From the NCBI GenBank assembly GCA_029225165.1, contig JAQXVY010000031.1, positions 1-40,580 on the forward strand: a stretch of DNA of 40,580 nucleotides, written 5' to 3'. Of this stretch, positions 1-7,936 are shown in pieces (the stretch's first letter is position 1; every line of letters starts with the position of its first letter). A program made the translations under genes and the position numbers. Under the pieces are notes generated by a model. That model was not told where the DNA came from and made no database searches. It saw only the letters and a program-made list of their open reading frames with translations. This DNA is from Oscillospiraceae bacterium. GTDB taxonomy: Bacteria; Bacillota; Clostridia; Oscillospirales; Acutalibacteraceae.

Positions 1-1
1 T

Positions 2-151
2 CCAGTTAAGCCTGACAAAGAGGTCATAGAGATTTTTTCAAAAAATATTGCCCCAAAATATATTGACAACAACAGAGTAGATATTTTAATGAATAACACC
101 GACTTTGGTGTTGGGGCAGAAAATGAGGGAGAGGAGAATTACTGTGATTAA
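2..151 (+). CDS. C-terminal end of an unidentified protein (truncated by the window edge)
   Basis: An open frame enters from the left edge and stops at TAA 149-151, giving the last 49 residues of a protein. The tail is polar and acidic (ends in GEENYCD) with no motif I can assign with confidence. A radical-SAM type C-terminus is conceivable but not shown. The stop overlaps the GTG start of the next gene (144) by 8 bases, and the Shine-Dalgarno site of that gene lies inside this frame, so the two are probably translationally coupled and co-transcribed. Function should be taken from the upstream part of the gene, which is not in this window. Confidence 0.6.
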   Translation, partial: PVKPDKEVIEIFSKNIAPKYIDNNRVDILMNNTDFGVGAENEGEENYCD

Positions 152-857
152 CGAGCTTTTACTTTTAGGTTCACTTGTAGTTATTTTTTCGTCAGCACTG
201 ATTGCTTACTATATTTTCGGCAAGGCAGGACTTTATGCCGTCACCGCAATAGCCACCATAACCGCAAATATTGAGTGCTTGATTCTTGTTAATGCCTTTG
301 GTATGGAGCAAACACTTGGCAATGTATTCTTCGCAGTAACATTCCTTGTGACAGATATATTAAGTGAAAACGAGGGCAAAAAAGAGGCAAACAAGGCTGT
401 GGGAATAGGAATTTTCACCTCAATATTCTTTATGCTGATTTCACAAAGCTGGATGCTGTATACACCGTCAAGCTCCGACTGGGTTATGCCGTCAATACAG
501 AGAGTATTCTCAAATACACCCAGAATGATGATTTCATCCCTTGTTGTCTATGCAATTTCTCAGCTTGTAGATGTACAGCTTTACCACGCATGGTGGAAAT
601 TTACCGAAAAGCGTTTTGGAGATAAAAAGAGATTTCTGTGGCTTAGAAACAACGGTTCAACACTAATTTCTCAAATACTGAACACAGCCCTTTTCACATT
701 GTTTGCATTCTTTGGAACATACGATATTCCTACACTTTTCAACATTATGCTGTCAAGCTACATAATTTTCGTAGTAACCAGCCTGTGCGACACCCCGGCA
801 ATATACCTCTCCCGAATAATCAAGGCAAAAAGGGATAAGAGATTAGGGAAAAAGTGA
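144..857 (+). CDS. Queuosine-precursor transporter, YhhQ/VUT family
   Basis: A 237-aa integral membrane protein with about six hydrophobic segments. Family hallmarks are the run ANIECLILVNAFGMEQTLGN, then ATDIL-type text (here VTDILSENEGKKEANKAV), the QSW segment, YAISQLVDVQLYHAWW and LRNNGSTLISQ. The family imports queuosine precursors (preQ0/preQ1 or queuine) for tRNA modification. I chose GTG 144 over the longer ATG 105 because a purine-rich ribosome site (GGGAGAGGAG, 128-137) sits seven bases before it, the protein then begins VINELLLLG as homologues do, and the overlap with the upstream gene shrinks to 8 bases. Substrate specificity is from family knowledge, not from a residue seen here. 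Confidence 0.85.
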   Translation: MINELLLLGSLVVIFSSALIAYYIFGKAGLYAVTAIATITANIECLILVNAFGMEQTLGNVFFAVTFLVTDILSENEGKKEANKAVGIGIFTSIFFMLISQSWMLYTPSSSDWVMPSIQRVFSNTPRMMISSLVVYAISQLVDVQLYHAWWKFTEKRFGDKKRFLWLRNNGSTLISQILNTALFTLFAFFGTYDIPTLFNIMLSSYIIFVVTSLCDTPAIYLSRIIKAKRDKRLGKK

Positions 858-880
858 TTATTTTTGAATACTAAAACAAA

Positions 881-906
881 AACAGGAGCGAAAAGATGCT
901 CCTGTT
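881..906. terminator. Bidirectional intrinsic terminator between convergent genes
   Basis: A 9-bp perfect stem AACAGGAGC / GCTCCTGTT with an 8-base loop, followed by a T run on the plus strand and preceded by an A-rich stretch that gives a U run on the minus strand. It lies between the transporter (plus) and the lipoprotein (minus) and can serve both. Confidence 0.9.
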
Positions 907-931
907 TTTTAGTGGTAATTTTGTTGTGATT

Positions 932-1414
932 TTAGGTTATGTCGTGGTTGATGTAGTACAATGTGTTACTTTCTGTGTCGTAAAGGTAAAGTGTGTACTG
1001 ACGGTAAACTGTACGGGACTTTCTCTGTCCGATATTGTCGTTGTTTAGGTCGCTGTCAACAATACAGAAGTAGTCGCCCTCTGTTACTGTGTCGGAAGTA
1101 ATGTCATAATTATCCTGAAATGTGCTGATACTTGCCCATTCCTGAAAATCATCAAAAAATCCTGTAATATCTTCCTTATTTTCAGCAGTTACCTTTTCGT
1201 AGTCCTTAGACTTTGCAAACTTCTTTTCTGCACCTTTGTCATAAATATATTTGCTGAAATTTTCTTTGTCATTTTCGTTGTTGTCACTGTAAACTTGGCT
1301 GTCCTTGTAGCCTTTGATAATCTGTTCAGGCTCTTTTTTCTCGGAACAGCCTGTTACAGCAATAATAGGTGTTGCAACAATAAGCAGTGACGCAATAATC
1401 CTTTTAGTATCCAT
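932..1414 (-). CDS. Small secreted lipoprotein of unknown function
   Basis: A 160-aa protein with a classic lipoprotein signal: positive start MDTKR, hydrophobic core to about residue 19, and lipobox V-T-G-C with the modified Cys at 23. The rest is charged and Lys/Glu/Asp-rich with many Tyr residues. It ends in a stretch (YRQYTLYLYDTESNTLYYI) that looks like beta strands of a small globular domain. AGGAGG lies just upstream of the ATG. It is monocistronic: the terminator at 881-906 follows, and the next gene on the other side diverges. I do not recognise the family; a surface-anchored binding or stress protein is possible but unsupported. Confidence 0.75.
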   Translation of the reverse strand: MDTKRIIASLLIVATPIIAVTGCSEKKEPEQIIKGYKDSQVYSDNNENDKENFSKYIYDKGAEKKFAKSKDYEKVTAENKEDITGFFDDFQEWASISTFQDNYDITSDTVTEGDYFCIVDSDLNNDNIGQRKSRTVYRQYTLYLYDTESNTLYYINHDIT

Positions 1415-1552
1415 AATGCTTCCTCCTAACTTTTTACATAGTGTATTTTATCAAGTATATAATAACATATCACAACACCTTTAGGCAATAAGAAATTTTA
1501 TAACTTTTTATAAAATTATTAGAAATATTTACCTAAAATATAAAATAAAGTG

Positions 1553-1580
1553 TTGCATTTATGTGGTGAAATCGTATAAA
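1553..1580 (+). promoter_or_regulatory. Predicted sigma-A promoter of the GH13/MscS operon
   Basis: TTGCAT (1553-1558) and TATAAA (1575-1580) with a 16-base spacer, about 30 bases before the ATG at 1612. The surrounding 1415-1611 gap is very AT-rich and shows nothing else I can name. Confidence 0.5.
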
Positions 1581-1611
1581 ATAAGGTAGATTGTTTTTTG
1601 GAGGTACCCTA

Positions 1612-2901
1612 ATGAAAACAAATTGGATTAACGAGGCTATGTTCTACCACATCTATCCCTTAGGATTTTTTGGATGTGAAATGGAAAATAAAGGCGGGGA
1701 TAATTCTTCCCACGATATACTTAAAATCATAGACTATATCCCTCATCTTAAAAAGCTTGGCATAACTGCCCTTTATATAGGACCAATCTTCCAAAGTGCA
1801 ACTCACGGCTACGACACAACCGACTACACATTGGTGGATTCACGACTTGGCACAAATGAGGATTTTACTTTAGTTGCAAAAAATCTTCACGAGGCAGGCA
1901 TCAAGATTGTGCTTGACGGTGTGTTTAACCATGTCGGCAGAAGATTTTGGGCTTTTGAAGAGGTACGCAAGCACCGTGAAGGCTCACCCTATTGCGAATG
2001 GTTCAGCGGACTAAGGTTTGATATGAACAACAGCTACAATGACGGTTTCCACTACGACAGCTGGGAGGGTTATGAACTGCTTGTTAAGCTTAATATGCAA
2101 AATCCCGATGTTAGAAATCATCTGCTAAAGGCAGTTGAAGAGTGGATTGATGTTTGGGATATTGACGGAATCAGGCTTGACGCCGCAGATTGCATAGATT
2201 TACAGTTCTTCCGTGAGCTTAAGGAAACAACAACCAAAAAGAAACCCGACTTTTGGCTTATGGGCGAAATCACCAAGGGCGAATACACACGCTGGTTACA
2301 GCCTGATTTGCTTGACTCCGTTACAAACTATGCCCTGTTTAACGGAATTTGCAACAGCCTTAACAGCAAGAATTTATGTGACATAGGCTTTAATGTAAAC
2401 AGAGAGTTTAACAGAGAATGGGGTCTTTATAAGGATAAACTGCTTTACAATTTTGTGGATAATCACGATGTAAACAGAGTTGCATCCCTTATAAAAGATG
2501 AAAAAGATTTGTTTAATGTTTATTCAATCCTTTACACCTTACCGGGAGTACCCTCAATCTATTACGGCAGTGAATGGGGAATTAAGGGCAATAAAAAGGA
2601 CGGCGGAGATATTGCACTTCGTCCTGCGGTTGATGTTGACAATATTCCTATTGAAAATCAAGACCTTGTTGACCATATCGGCGAGCTTGCAAAAATTCGC
2701 ATTAACAATAAGGCATTAAAGTACGGCGACTATGAGCAGGTTATGATTGAATGTCTGCACTGGGCTTTTGCAAGAAATTGCGATGAGGGTACAGCAGTAG
2801 TATTTGTTAACACAGACGACGAACCATATCATTTCTCTGTAAATTACAAGGGAAAGCAGTATGATGTGGATGTTGACCCAAGGTCAACTGTTGTTGTTTA
2901 A
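1612..2901 (+). CDS. Cytoplasmic GH13 alpha-amylase family glycoside hydrolase
   Basis: A 429-aa single-chain (beta/alpha)8 enzyme with all four GH13 regions: DGVFNH (residues 102-107), GIRLDAAD with nucleophile Asp190, LMGEI with acid/base Glu219, and FVDNHD with His285/Asp286. There is no signal peptide, so it acts inside the cell on imported oligosaccharides such as maltodextrins (inference). It is shorter than typical secreted amylases, with only a small C-terminal beta domain and no starch-binding module. I start it at ATG 1612, since TTGGAGGT is at 1598-1605; the longer frame from TTG 1591 would swallow that site. It is first in a probable operon with the 65-aa protein and the MscS channel. 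The exact GH13 subfamily cannot be settled by eye. Confidence 0.9.
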   Translation: MKTNWINEAMFYHIYPLGFFGCEMENKGGDNSSHDILKIIDYIPHLKKLGITALYIGPIFQSATHGYDTTDYTLVDSRLGTNEDFTLVAKNLHEAGIKIVLDGVFNHVGRRFWAFEEVRKHREGSPYCEWFSGLRFDMNNSYNDGFHYDSWEGYELLVKLNMQNPDVRNHLLKAVEEWIDVWDIDGIRLDAADCIDLQFFRELKETTTKKKPDFWLMGEITKGEYTRWLQPDLLDSVTNYALFNGICNSLNSKNLCDIGFNVNREFNREWGLYKDKLLYNFVDNHDVNRVASLIKDEKDLFNVYSILYTLPGVPSIYYGSEWGIKGNKKDGGDIALRPAVDVDNIPIENQDLVDHIGELAKIRINNKALKYGDYEQVMIECLHWAFARNCDEGTAVVFVNTDDEPYHFSVNYKGKQYDVDVDPRSTVVV

Positions 2902-2919
2902 TTTGCGAGGTTCAAAAAA

Positions 2920-3117
2920 ATGTATAAATCAATAAAAATTGCCCATACCACAAGAGAAGAGAGAATTGAAATAGTGAAAAATTCTCTCTCCTTTGGAGAA
3001 GAAAGCTGTGAGGGTTCAGTAGGGTTTGATGTAATGTCTATGTATCAGCCCTACATAGACGGTGAAAAGGAAATTTCACAAATTAATATGGAATTTCACA
3101 GCGGTATGGTGAAGTAG
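2920..3117 (+). CDS. Conserved small protein of unknown function, 65 aa
   Basis: Short soluble protein with an N-terminal region TREERIEIVKNSLSFG, a Cys in EESCEGSVGFD, and MSMYQPYIDGEKEISQIN. It starts 18 bases after the GH13 stop and ends 8 bases before MscS, which argues it is translated as part of the operon. GCGAGG stands before the ATG. I have the impression of similar small proteins in other clostridia, with no known function. No cofactor or DNA-binding motif is visible. Confidence 0.65.
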   Translation: MYKSIKIAHTTREERIEIVKNSLSFGEESCEGSVGFDVMSMYQPYIDGEKEISQINMEFHSGMVK

Positions 3118-3125
3118 AGGTAAGA

Positions 3126-3959
3126 ATGGATAAATTGTCGGAAAAAATAATTGATTTTATAAAAGGAATACTGCCCGACCTATTTGTTGTTGCAGTTATC
3201 CTTGTTGCAGGTTATTTTCTCACAAAAGCTTTAGCGAAGATTATCAAGAAAATACTGGACAGATCAAAGATGGACTATTCCTTGGAAAAGTTTATCATAA
3301 ATACTGTAAAGATTGTTTGCTACATACTTATTGTGCTGACAGCACTTTCTCAACTGGGCATTTCCACAACAGGACTTGTAGCATTTTTCTCAGCCTCAGC
3401 CGCTGCTATTGTTTTGGCACTAAAGGACAGCTTTTCAAATATTGCCTGCGGAATTATCCTGCTGTTTTCAAGACCCTTCGTTACAGGAGATGTAATCGAG
3501 ATGGGTGAGGACAGATGTACAGTTCTTCAGGTTGATTTAATGCACACAAAAGTTCTCACCTATGACCACAGGTGCATAATGATTCCCAACAGCGTTATTT
3601 CTTCAAGAGAGGTAGTTAATTTTACAGCGGAGCCATACAGAAGAGTGGACATCAAAGTTCCTGTTTCCTACAATGCAGATGTTGAAACAGTAAAAAAGGT
3701 CATTAAGGATGCAGTATCCAAAAACGAAAAGGTGCTGAACACTCCGGAACCTCCATTTGTAAGGATAGACAACTTTGGCGAAAGCTCATTGGACTTTATT
3801 GTAAAGGTTTGGGCAAAAACCGACGACTACTGGGATGTTTATCACGATATGTACGAGGATATTAAAATTGCCCTTGATGATAACGGTATTACCATACCAT
3901 ACAAGCAGATTGATGTTCATATGGTTGAAAAAAGGAAAAATATGGTTAAGAAAAGGTAA
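3126..3959 (+). CDS. mscS: Small-conductance mechanosensitive channel, MscS family
   Basis: A 277-aa protein of the minimal MscS layout: three membrane segments at about 16-40, 57-80 and 82-112. The last is Ala/Gly/Ser-rich (FFSASAAAIVLALKDSFSN), as in the pore-lining TM3. It is followed by the conserved beta domain (SRPFVTGDVIEM, then MIPNSVI) and an alpha/beta C-terminal domain. It releases solutes from the cytoplasm under hypo-osmotic shock. GAGGTAAGA precedes the ATG, 8 bases after the preceding small gene. A further start is not needed. Basic C-terminal tail (KRKNMVKKR) is common in this family. Confidence 0.92.
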   Translation: MDKLSEKIIDFIKGILPDLFVVAVILVAGYFLTKALAKIIKKILDRSKMDYSLEKFIINTVKIVCYILIVLTALSQLGISTTGLVAFFSASAAAIVLALKDSFSNIACGIILLFSRPFVTGDVIEMGEDRCTVLQVDLMHTKVLTYDHRCIMIPNSVISSREVVNFTAEPYRRVDIKVPVSYNADVETVKKVIKDAVSKNEKVLNTPEPPFVRIDNFGESSLDFIVKVWAKTDDYWDVYHDMYEDIKIALDDNGITIPYKQIDVHMVEKRKNMVKKR

Positions 3960-3968
3960 GATATACCC

Positions 3969-3997
3969 TTGTAAACATTTTAATAATGTGTTATTAT
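3969..3997 (+). promoter_or_regulatory. Possible promoter upstream of the aldo/keto reductase
   Basis: TTGTAA (3969-3974) and TATTAT (3992-3997) with a 17-base spacer, in the 206-base gap after mscS. It would give a leader of about 160 bases. The nine-base word ACAGCGGTA occurs twice in that leader (near 4056 and 4119). No known riboswitch fits. Confidence 0.4.
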
Positions 3998-4028
3998 ATA
4001 CTTGTATTAGAGAGTACAAAGAACTGTG

Positions 4029-4056
4029 AATATTCTTTAAAAGAAGAATATTTTTA
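4029..4056 (+). terminator. Weak AT-rich hairpin after mscS
   Basis: Stem AATATTCTT (4029-4037) / AAGAATATT (4044-4052) with six-base loop and a short T run. It could end the GH13-mscS transcript, or be a leader hairpin if the promoter just upstream is real. All stem pairs but one or two are A-T, so it is weak. Confidence 0.45.
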
Positions 4057-4165
4057 CAGCGGTAGAGCCGTTTATCATATTTTTTGATAAGCCTCAATGC
4101 CCACCGCAATACCCTTTAACAGCGGTACTGTGCATTTTTGTTACCCTTAATGCAATGAGGTGCTT

Positions 4166-5296
4166 ATGCAATACAGAAACTTCGGAAATACAGGGGAGAG
4201 GGTTTCTGCCCTGGGATTTGGAACAATGCGACTTCCTGTGTATCCAAATTCTAATACCATTGATGAAGAATATTCAAAACAACTGATAAGATATGCCATA
4301 GATAACGGTGTGAACTATATCGACACAGCATATTCCTACAATGACGGAGTTGCCGAAAGAGTAACGGGTGACGCCCTGCTGGAGGGTTACCGTGACAAGG
4401 TTTATCTTGCCACAAAGGCTCCCGTATGGCTGTATGAGAATGAAGGCGACTTTGACAAATATCTGAACATTCAGCTTGACAGACTTCATACAGACCACAT
4501 TGATTTTTATCTTCTTCATTCACTGGATGCAAACCATTGGGATAACAAGGTTATAAAATACAATGTGCTGAACAGCCTTTTAAGGGCAAAACAGCAGGGA
4601 AAGGTAAAGTACATAGGATTTTCCTTTAATGATGACTTTGATATGTTCAAGTGGATTTGCGACTATTGGAACGAATGGGATTTTTGCCAAATCCACCTTA
4701 ATTACATAGACGAAGAATACCAAGCAGGACTAAAGGGGCTTGAATATGCCAAAGCAAAGGGAATGGGCGTCAACATAATGGAGCCACTTCGCAACGGTTA
4801 CCTTGCAAATGTCCCTCCAATGACAAGGGTTGTGTTTGACGAAATTTGTGCAGAGCCTGTTGAAATTGCAATGCAGTACCTGTGGGACAAAGAGGGCGTA
4901 AGCTGTGTATTGTCCGATATGGGAAGCTATGACAACATCAATCAAAACTTGTCTTATGCCAAGGTTTCTTCAATAGGAATGCTTAGCGGTAAGCGTGTTG
5001 TGGCGATCAAAAAGGCTCAGCAGACCTTCTTTGCACTTAGAAAAATAGACTGCAACAGCTGTTACAAGTGCAACAGATGTCCCCAACACGTTGCAATTCC
5101 AAGGAACTTTGACGCTATTAACAAGCTGTATATCCATAGCGACCCCGAGGTTGCCAAGGATTACTACCGTGGCAGTGTAGCCTTAATCGGCGGTGAAGCA
5201 ACAGCCTGTATTGACTGCAAATGGTGTGAGTCAGTTTGCCCACAGCATATAGAAATCAGCAGTTGGATGAAAAAATTGCCTCAGCTTTTAAGCTGA
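4166..5296 (+). CDS. Aldo/keto reductase with C-terminal 4Fe-4S ferredoxin-like domain
   Basis: A 376-aa protein. The N-terminal TIM barrel carries the full AKR tetrad: Asp53, Tyr58 (YIDTAYSYNDG), Lys84 (ATKAP) and His118 (YLLHS). The C-terminal part has two cysteine clusters, CxxCxxCxxCP in CNSCYKCNRCP and CxxCxxCxxxCP in CIDCKWCESVCP, which fit two [4Fe-4S] centres. The family is described as AKR-like oxidoreductases that may pair NAD(P)H chemistry with iron-sulfur electron transfer; the substrate is unknown. I prefer ATG 4166 to GTG 4160 because the text MQYRNFGNTG matches normal AKR starts and GAGGTG precedes it. The terminator hairpin overlaps the stop codon. Confidence 0.9.
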   Translation: MQYRNFGNTGERVSALGFGTMRLPVYPNSNTIDEEYSKQLIRYAIDNGVNYIDTAYSYNDGVAERVTGDALLEGYRDKVYLATKAPVWLYENEGDFDKYLNIQLDRLHTDHIDFYLLHSLDANHWDNKVIKYNVLNSLLRAKQQGKVKYIGFSFNDDFDMFKWICDYWNEWDFCQIHLNYIDEEYQAGLKGLEYAKAKGMGVNIMEPLRNGYLANVPPMTRVVFDEICAEPVEIAMQYLWDKEGVSCVLSDMGSYDNINQNLSYAKVSSIGMLSGKRVVAIKKAQQTFFALRKIDCNSCYKCNRCPQHVAIPRNFDAINKLYIHSDPEVAKDYYRGSVALIGGEATACIDCKWCESVCPQHIEISSWMKKLPQLLS

Positions 5297-5303
5297 GGCT
5301 TTA
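5278..5303 (+). terminator. Intrinsic terminator overlapping the AKR stop codon
   Basis: Perfect 10-bp stem GCCTCAGCTT (5278-5287) / AAGCTGAGGC (5290-5299) with a two-base loop as written, then TTTAT. The TGA stop at 5294-5296 is inside the right arm, so the last five codons of the reductase form the left arm. Confidence 0.75.
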
Positions 5304-5339
5304 TAAAATAAAATATTTAAAATTATTGGGGGTTATTTT

Positions 5340-7622
5340 ATGAAAAAAATGTTTTCTTTGGTTTTAATCATTATTTTTGCACTTAGTACCATTACTGTAC
5401 AGGGTGTTTCGGGAGCAGAAACCTATGACATAACTGTTTCTGACGGAACAGAAGAATCCTTGCAGTCAGCACTTTACAGAGCAAAAGATGTAGCAACTGC
5501 CAAGGATCCATATGTAATCCATGTTACAAAGAGTATGTCCATTTCAAGAGGATTAAGTGTGTATTCAAACACAAAGATTGTTTCCGATAAGGGAGTGGTA
5601 TATACAAGAGAGATGCCTGTGGACACCAAAAAGGTTATGCTTAGATTTGGTGATTTAGGCAGTTATTCCTCAGGTTATTATTACAAGAACATCACTATCC
5701 AAGGGGGAGTATGGGACGGTAACGGCTCAAAGGCTGATATGGGATTTTGCATTTTTAAACTTGCCCACGCACAAAATGTTACTCTCGATGGTTGTACCTT
5801 CAAAAGAGATGTTGAGGGTCATATGGTAGAGGTTGGAGCGGTTAATACAATGACTGTAAAAAACTGTACCTTTAAAGACCACATTTCCCTTGATGCATCC
5901 TATGAACACGAGGAAGCCCTTCAGCTTGATGTAAACCTTCAAAGAACAACAGAGATGGGCTACTTTGACAAATACCAAATTAAAAACATTACTGTAACAG
6001 GCTGTACATTCAACAATGTTGGTCGTGGAGTTGGCTCTCACAACAGTGTTGAGGGTTTGTATTTCACAAATATGCACATAGATAACAACACCTTTACAAA
6101 TCTGAAAAGCTATGCTGTGTCCTGTGTAAATTATAGAAATTCCACAATTAAAAACAACAAAATGAACTCCTGTGGCGGAGGTATTTTGTTTATGAATATC
6201 AAGGATAATTATAAATCTGCCTCCAACTCCTATGTTATGAAGGAGTGGAATTTAAAGCTTAATACAAGTAAGGATAATTCCGTTATTTCAGGAAACATAA
6301 TAAAGCAGTCAAAAAGAGATAAGGATACAAAATGTATCATTCTGTATGGCGACAAAGTTCCGGAGGATTATGGTGACACCTATATCAAGGGCGACCACTG
6401 CATTAACGGTGTAACGCTTAGCAATAATACCATTTATTCTCCCCAATATACGGCAGTGCTTTTAAGTGACGCCAAAAACTGTAATATTAAAAATAATAAA
6501 ATATATTACACCGGTAAAGGTAGCAAATGCTACGGTATATTTATGAAAAATAAGTGTTACAACACAACTGTTACAGGTAATTACTTCAGTAAGTGTTTTG
6601 ACGGTGTAACAGCTTTAGACTCAAGTTTACTAAATGTATCTTCAAACAAGTTTAAATCAGGTTCGAGAAACGGAATAACCCTCATAAGAACAAAAAACAG
6701 CATTGTTAAGAATAATAAAATAAACTTTACCGGCAAGAACGGTAAAAATTACGGTGTATTTTTAGAGGATTACTGCGACGGTACATCTGTAACAGGAAAT
6801 ACCATTAAAAATGGATTTGACGGAATAACAACTACAAAATCAAAATCTATAAATATCTCATCAAATACCATTTCTGCAAGCAGTAGGGACGGAATAACCT
6901 GTATAGAAACCAGTAAAAGTACCGTAAAAGATAATAAAATAACCTTTACAGGAAAGGAAAGTAAAAATTACGGTATATTTTTAGAGGATAAGTGCGATGG
7001 TACTTCGGTAACAAATAATACCATTAGCAAGGGATTTGACGGAATAACCACCACAAATTCAAAATCTCTAAATATCTCCTCAAATACCATTACTAAAAGC
7101 AAAAGGGACGGAATAACCTGCATTGGAACAGTTGCCAGTACTGTTGCAAAAAATAAAATAAGCTGTAGCGGTAAGGGTAAAAGCAGTTACGGTATATTTT
7201 TAGAGAATAAGAGTAACAGGACTTCCGTAAAAGGCAACAAGCTAATAAAATGTTACGACGGAATAACTATAACAAATTCAAATTCCCTAAAAATTTCATC
7301 TAACACCATTACATCCACCCAAAGGAACGGTATAACCTGTCAGGGAACAAAAGAAAGCAGTTTCAGCAAAAATACAATCACCAATGCAACATCACAGGGT
7401 ATGTATTTTGAAAGAGCAAAGGCAAGTATTACCGGTTGTACAATAGATAAGGTTTCAAAAAATCACGGAATTACTACTAATAGCTCAGACAGCAATCTAA
7501 AAATTAAAAGTTGCACAATAAAGAAATGTAACCAGTTTGGAATCGCACTTTCAAAGGGTAAAGCTACAATCAAGAAATGCAAATTCAGCGGTAACAAAAA
7601 GGGCAACATTTACAGAGGATAA
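5340..7622 (+). CDS. Secreted right-handed beta-helix repeat protein
   Basis: A 760-aa protein with a signal peptide (MKKMFSLV..., likely cut after Ala26 in VSGA-ETYD). The mature part is rich in Asn, Ser, Thr and Lys. It shows coil-like repeats of the parallel beta-helix class (NosD/pectate-lyase-like), such as ITVTGCTFNNVGRGVG and NISSNTISASSRDGIT. Residues about 380-672 consist of four units of 73 residues. There is no dockerin, sortase signal or membrane anchor, so it should be released or bound non-covalently. Family members act as polysaccharide lyases, epimerases or adhesins; I see no catalytic set that would decide. It starts at ATG 5340 with TGGGGGTT before it and stands alone between two terminators. 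Confidence 0.85.
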   Translation: MKKMFSLVLIIIFALSTITVQGVSGAETYDITVSDGTEESLQSALYRAKDVATAKDPYVIHVTKSMSISRGLSVYSNTKIVSDKGVVYTREMPVDTKKVMLRFGDLGSYSSGYYYKNITIQGGVWDGNGSKADMGFCIFKLAHAQNVTLDGCTFKRDVEGHMVEVGAVNTMTVKNCTFKDHISLDASYEHEEALQLDVNLQRTTEMGYFDKYQIKNITVTGCTFNNVGRGVGSHNSVEGLYFTNMHIDNNTFTNLKSYAVSCVNYRNSTIKNNKMNSCGGGILFMNIKDNYKSASNSYVMKEWNLKLNTSKDNSVISGNIIKQSKRDKDTKCIILYGDKVPEDYGDTYIKGDHCINGVTLSNNTIYSPQYTAVLLSDAKNCNIKNNKIYYTGKGSKCYGIFMKNKCYNTTVTGNYFSKCFDGVTALDSSLLNVSSNKFKSGSRNGITLIRTKNSIVKNNKINFTGKNGKNYGVFLEDYCDGTSVTGNTIKNGFDGITTTKSKSINISSNTISASSRDGITCIETSKSTVKDNKITFTGKESKNYGIFLEDKCDGTSVTNNTISKGFDGITTTNSKSLNISSNTITKSKRDGITCIGTVASTVAKNKISCSGKGKSSYGIFLENKSNRTSVKGNKLIKCYDGITITNSNSLKISSNTITSTQRNGITCQGTKESSFSKNTITNATSQGMYFERAKASITGCTIDKVSKNHGITTNSSDSNLKIKSCTIKKCNQFGIALSKGKATIKKCKFSGNKKGNIYRG
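6480..7355 (+). repeat. Four tandem 219-nt repeats inside the beta-helix gene
   Basis: The marker TACGGTATATTT (or a one-base variant) recurs at about 6531, 6750, 6969 and 7188, an exact 219-base period, i.e. 73 codons. The copies differ by scattered substitutions but keep length, as expected if each unit equals a whole number of beta-helix coils. Confidence 0.9.
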
Positions 7623-7661
7623 AGGATTTTAGTTTTTAGTTTTTAGTTTTTACTAAGCAAG

Positions 7662-7712
7662 AAGAGGAAGTGCAAAATTCTATCGTTCCGATAGAGTAAC
7701 GCACTTCCTCTT
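7662..7712. terminator. Long branched terminator after the beta-helix gene
   Basis: A 12-bp perfect outer stem AAGAGGAAGTGC (7662-7673) / GCACTTCCTCTT (7701-7712) encloses a second 7-bp stem TCTATCG / CGATAGA (7679-7685, 7689-7695). A T-rich run follows. Three copies of AGTTTTT (7631-7651) stand just before it and have no evident role. Confidence 0.8.
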
Positions 7713-7746
7713 ATTATTTTGGTGCAGTGATAGCCACCATAAACTA

Positions 7747-7828
7747 TGTCATTTTAAGGGAATGAAGTTACCTATCTAACAAAGTAAGTGTTAAAGGAAG
7801 GAGATTCCTCGACAAGCTGGGAATGACA
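7747..7828. repeat. Short interspersed palindromic repeat element, copy 1
   Basis: The 82-base stretch is bounded by TGTCATT (7747-7753) and its inverse AATGACA (7822-7828). Its right 25 bases (7804-7828), read on the minus strand, match 26053-26077 at 24 of 25 positions. It lies in the 314-base gap between the beta-helix gene and the ABC operon, outside any gene. It looks like a REP/MITE-like intergenic repeat; it encodes nothing. Confidence 0.6.
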
Positions 7829-7877
7829 GCATTGTGGCTCGGAATAACATATACTTTTTCACTATTACCTCATACCT

Positions 7878-7906
7878 AAAAAAAGGGAGTCGTTTTCACG
7901 ACTCCC
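7878..7906 (-). terminator. Terminator of the ABC importer operon
   Basis: Nine-bp stem GGGAGTCGT (7885-7893) / ACGACTCCC (7898-7906); on the minus strand it is followed by seven U from the A run at 7878-7884. It ends the permease genes. Confidence 0.93.
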
Positions 7907-7936
7907 TAATTTAGTACAATATTTAATTAACAGGAT

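Noticed and set aside
1566..1582. cre-like site (TGAAATCGTATAAA) over the GH13 promoter
   Set aside because: It departs from the CcpA consensus at several fixed positions, including the closing CA, so carbon-catabolite control is not supported.
3786..4109. Minus-strand frame over the end of mscS
   Set aside because: No family resemblance, no ribosome site, overlaps a conserved gene; hydrophobic text is a by-product of AT-rich DNA.
6480..7355. CRISPR-like array
   Set aside because: The repeats are 219 bases, protein-coding and diverged; no short identical repeats with unique spacers occur anywhere in the window.
5340..7622. Dockerin or sortase signal in the beta-helix protein
   Set aside because: The C-terminus ends in KKCKFSGNKKGNIYRG with no duplicated calcium-binding loop, LPXTG motif or membrane tail.
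7631..7651. AGTTTTT repeated three times
   Set aside because: Simple sequence repeat before a terminator; no sign of function.
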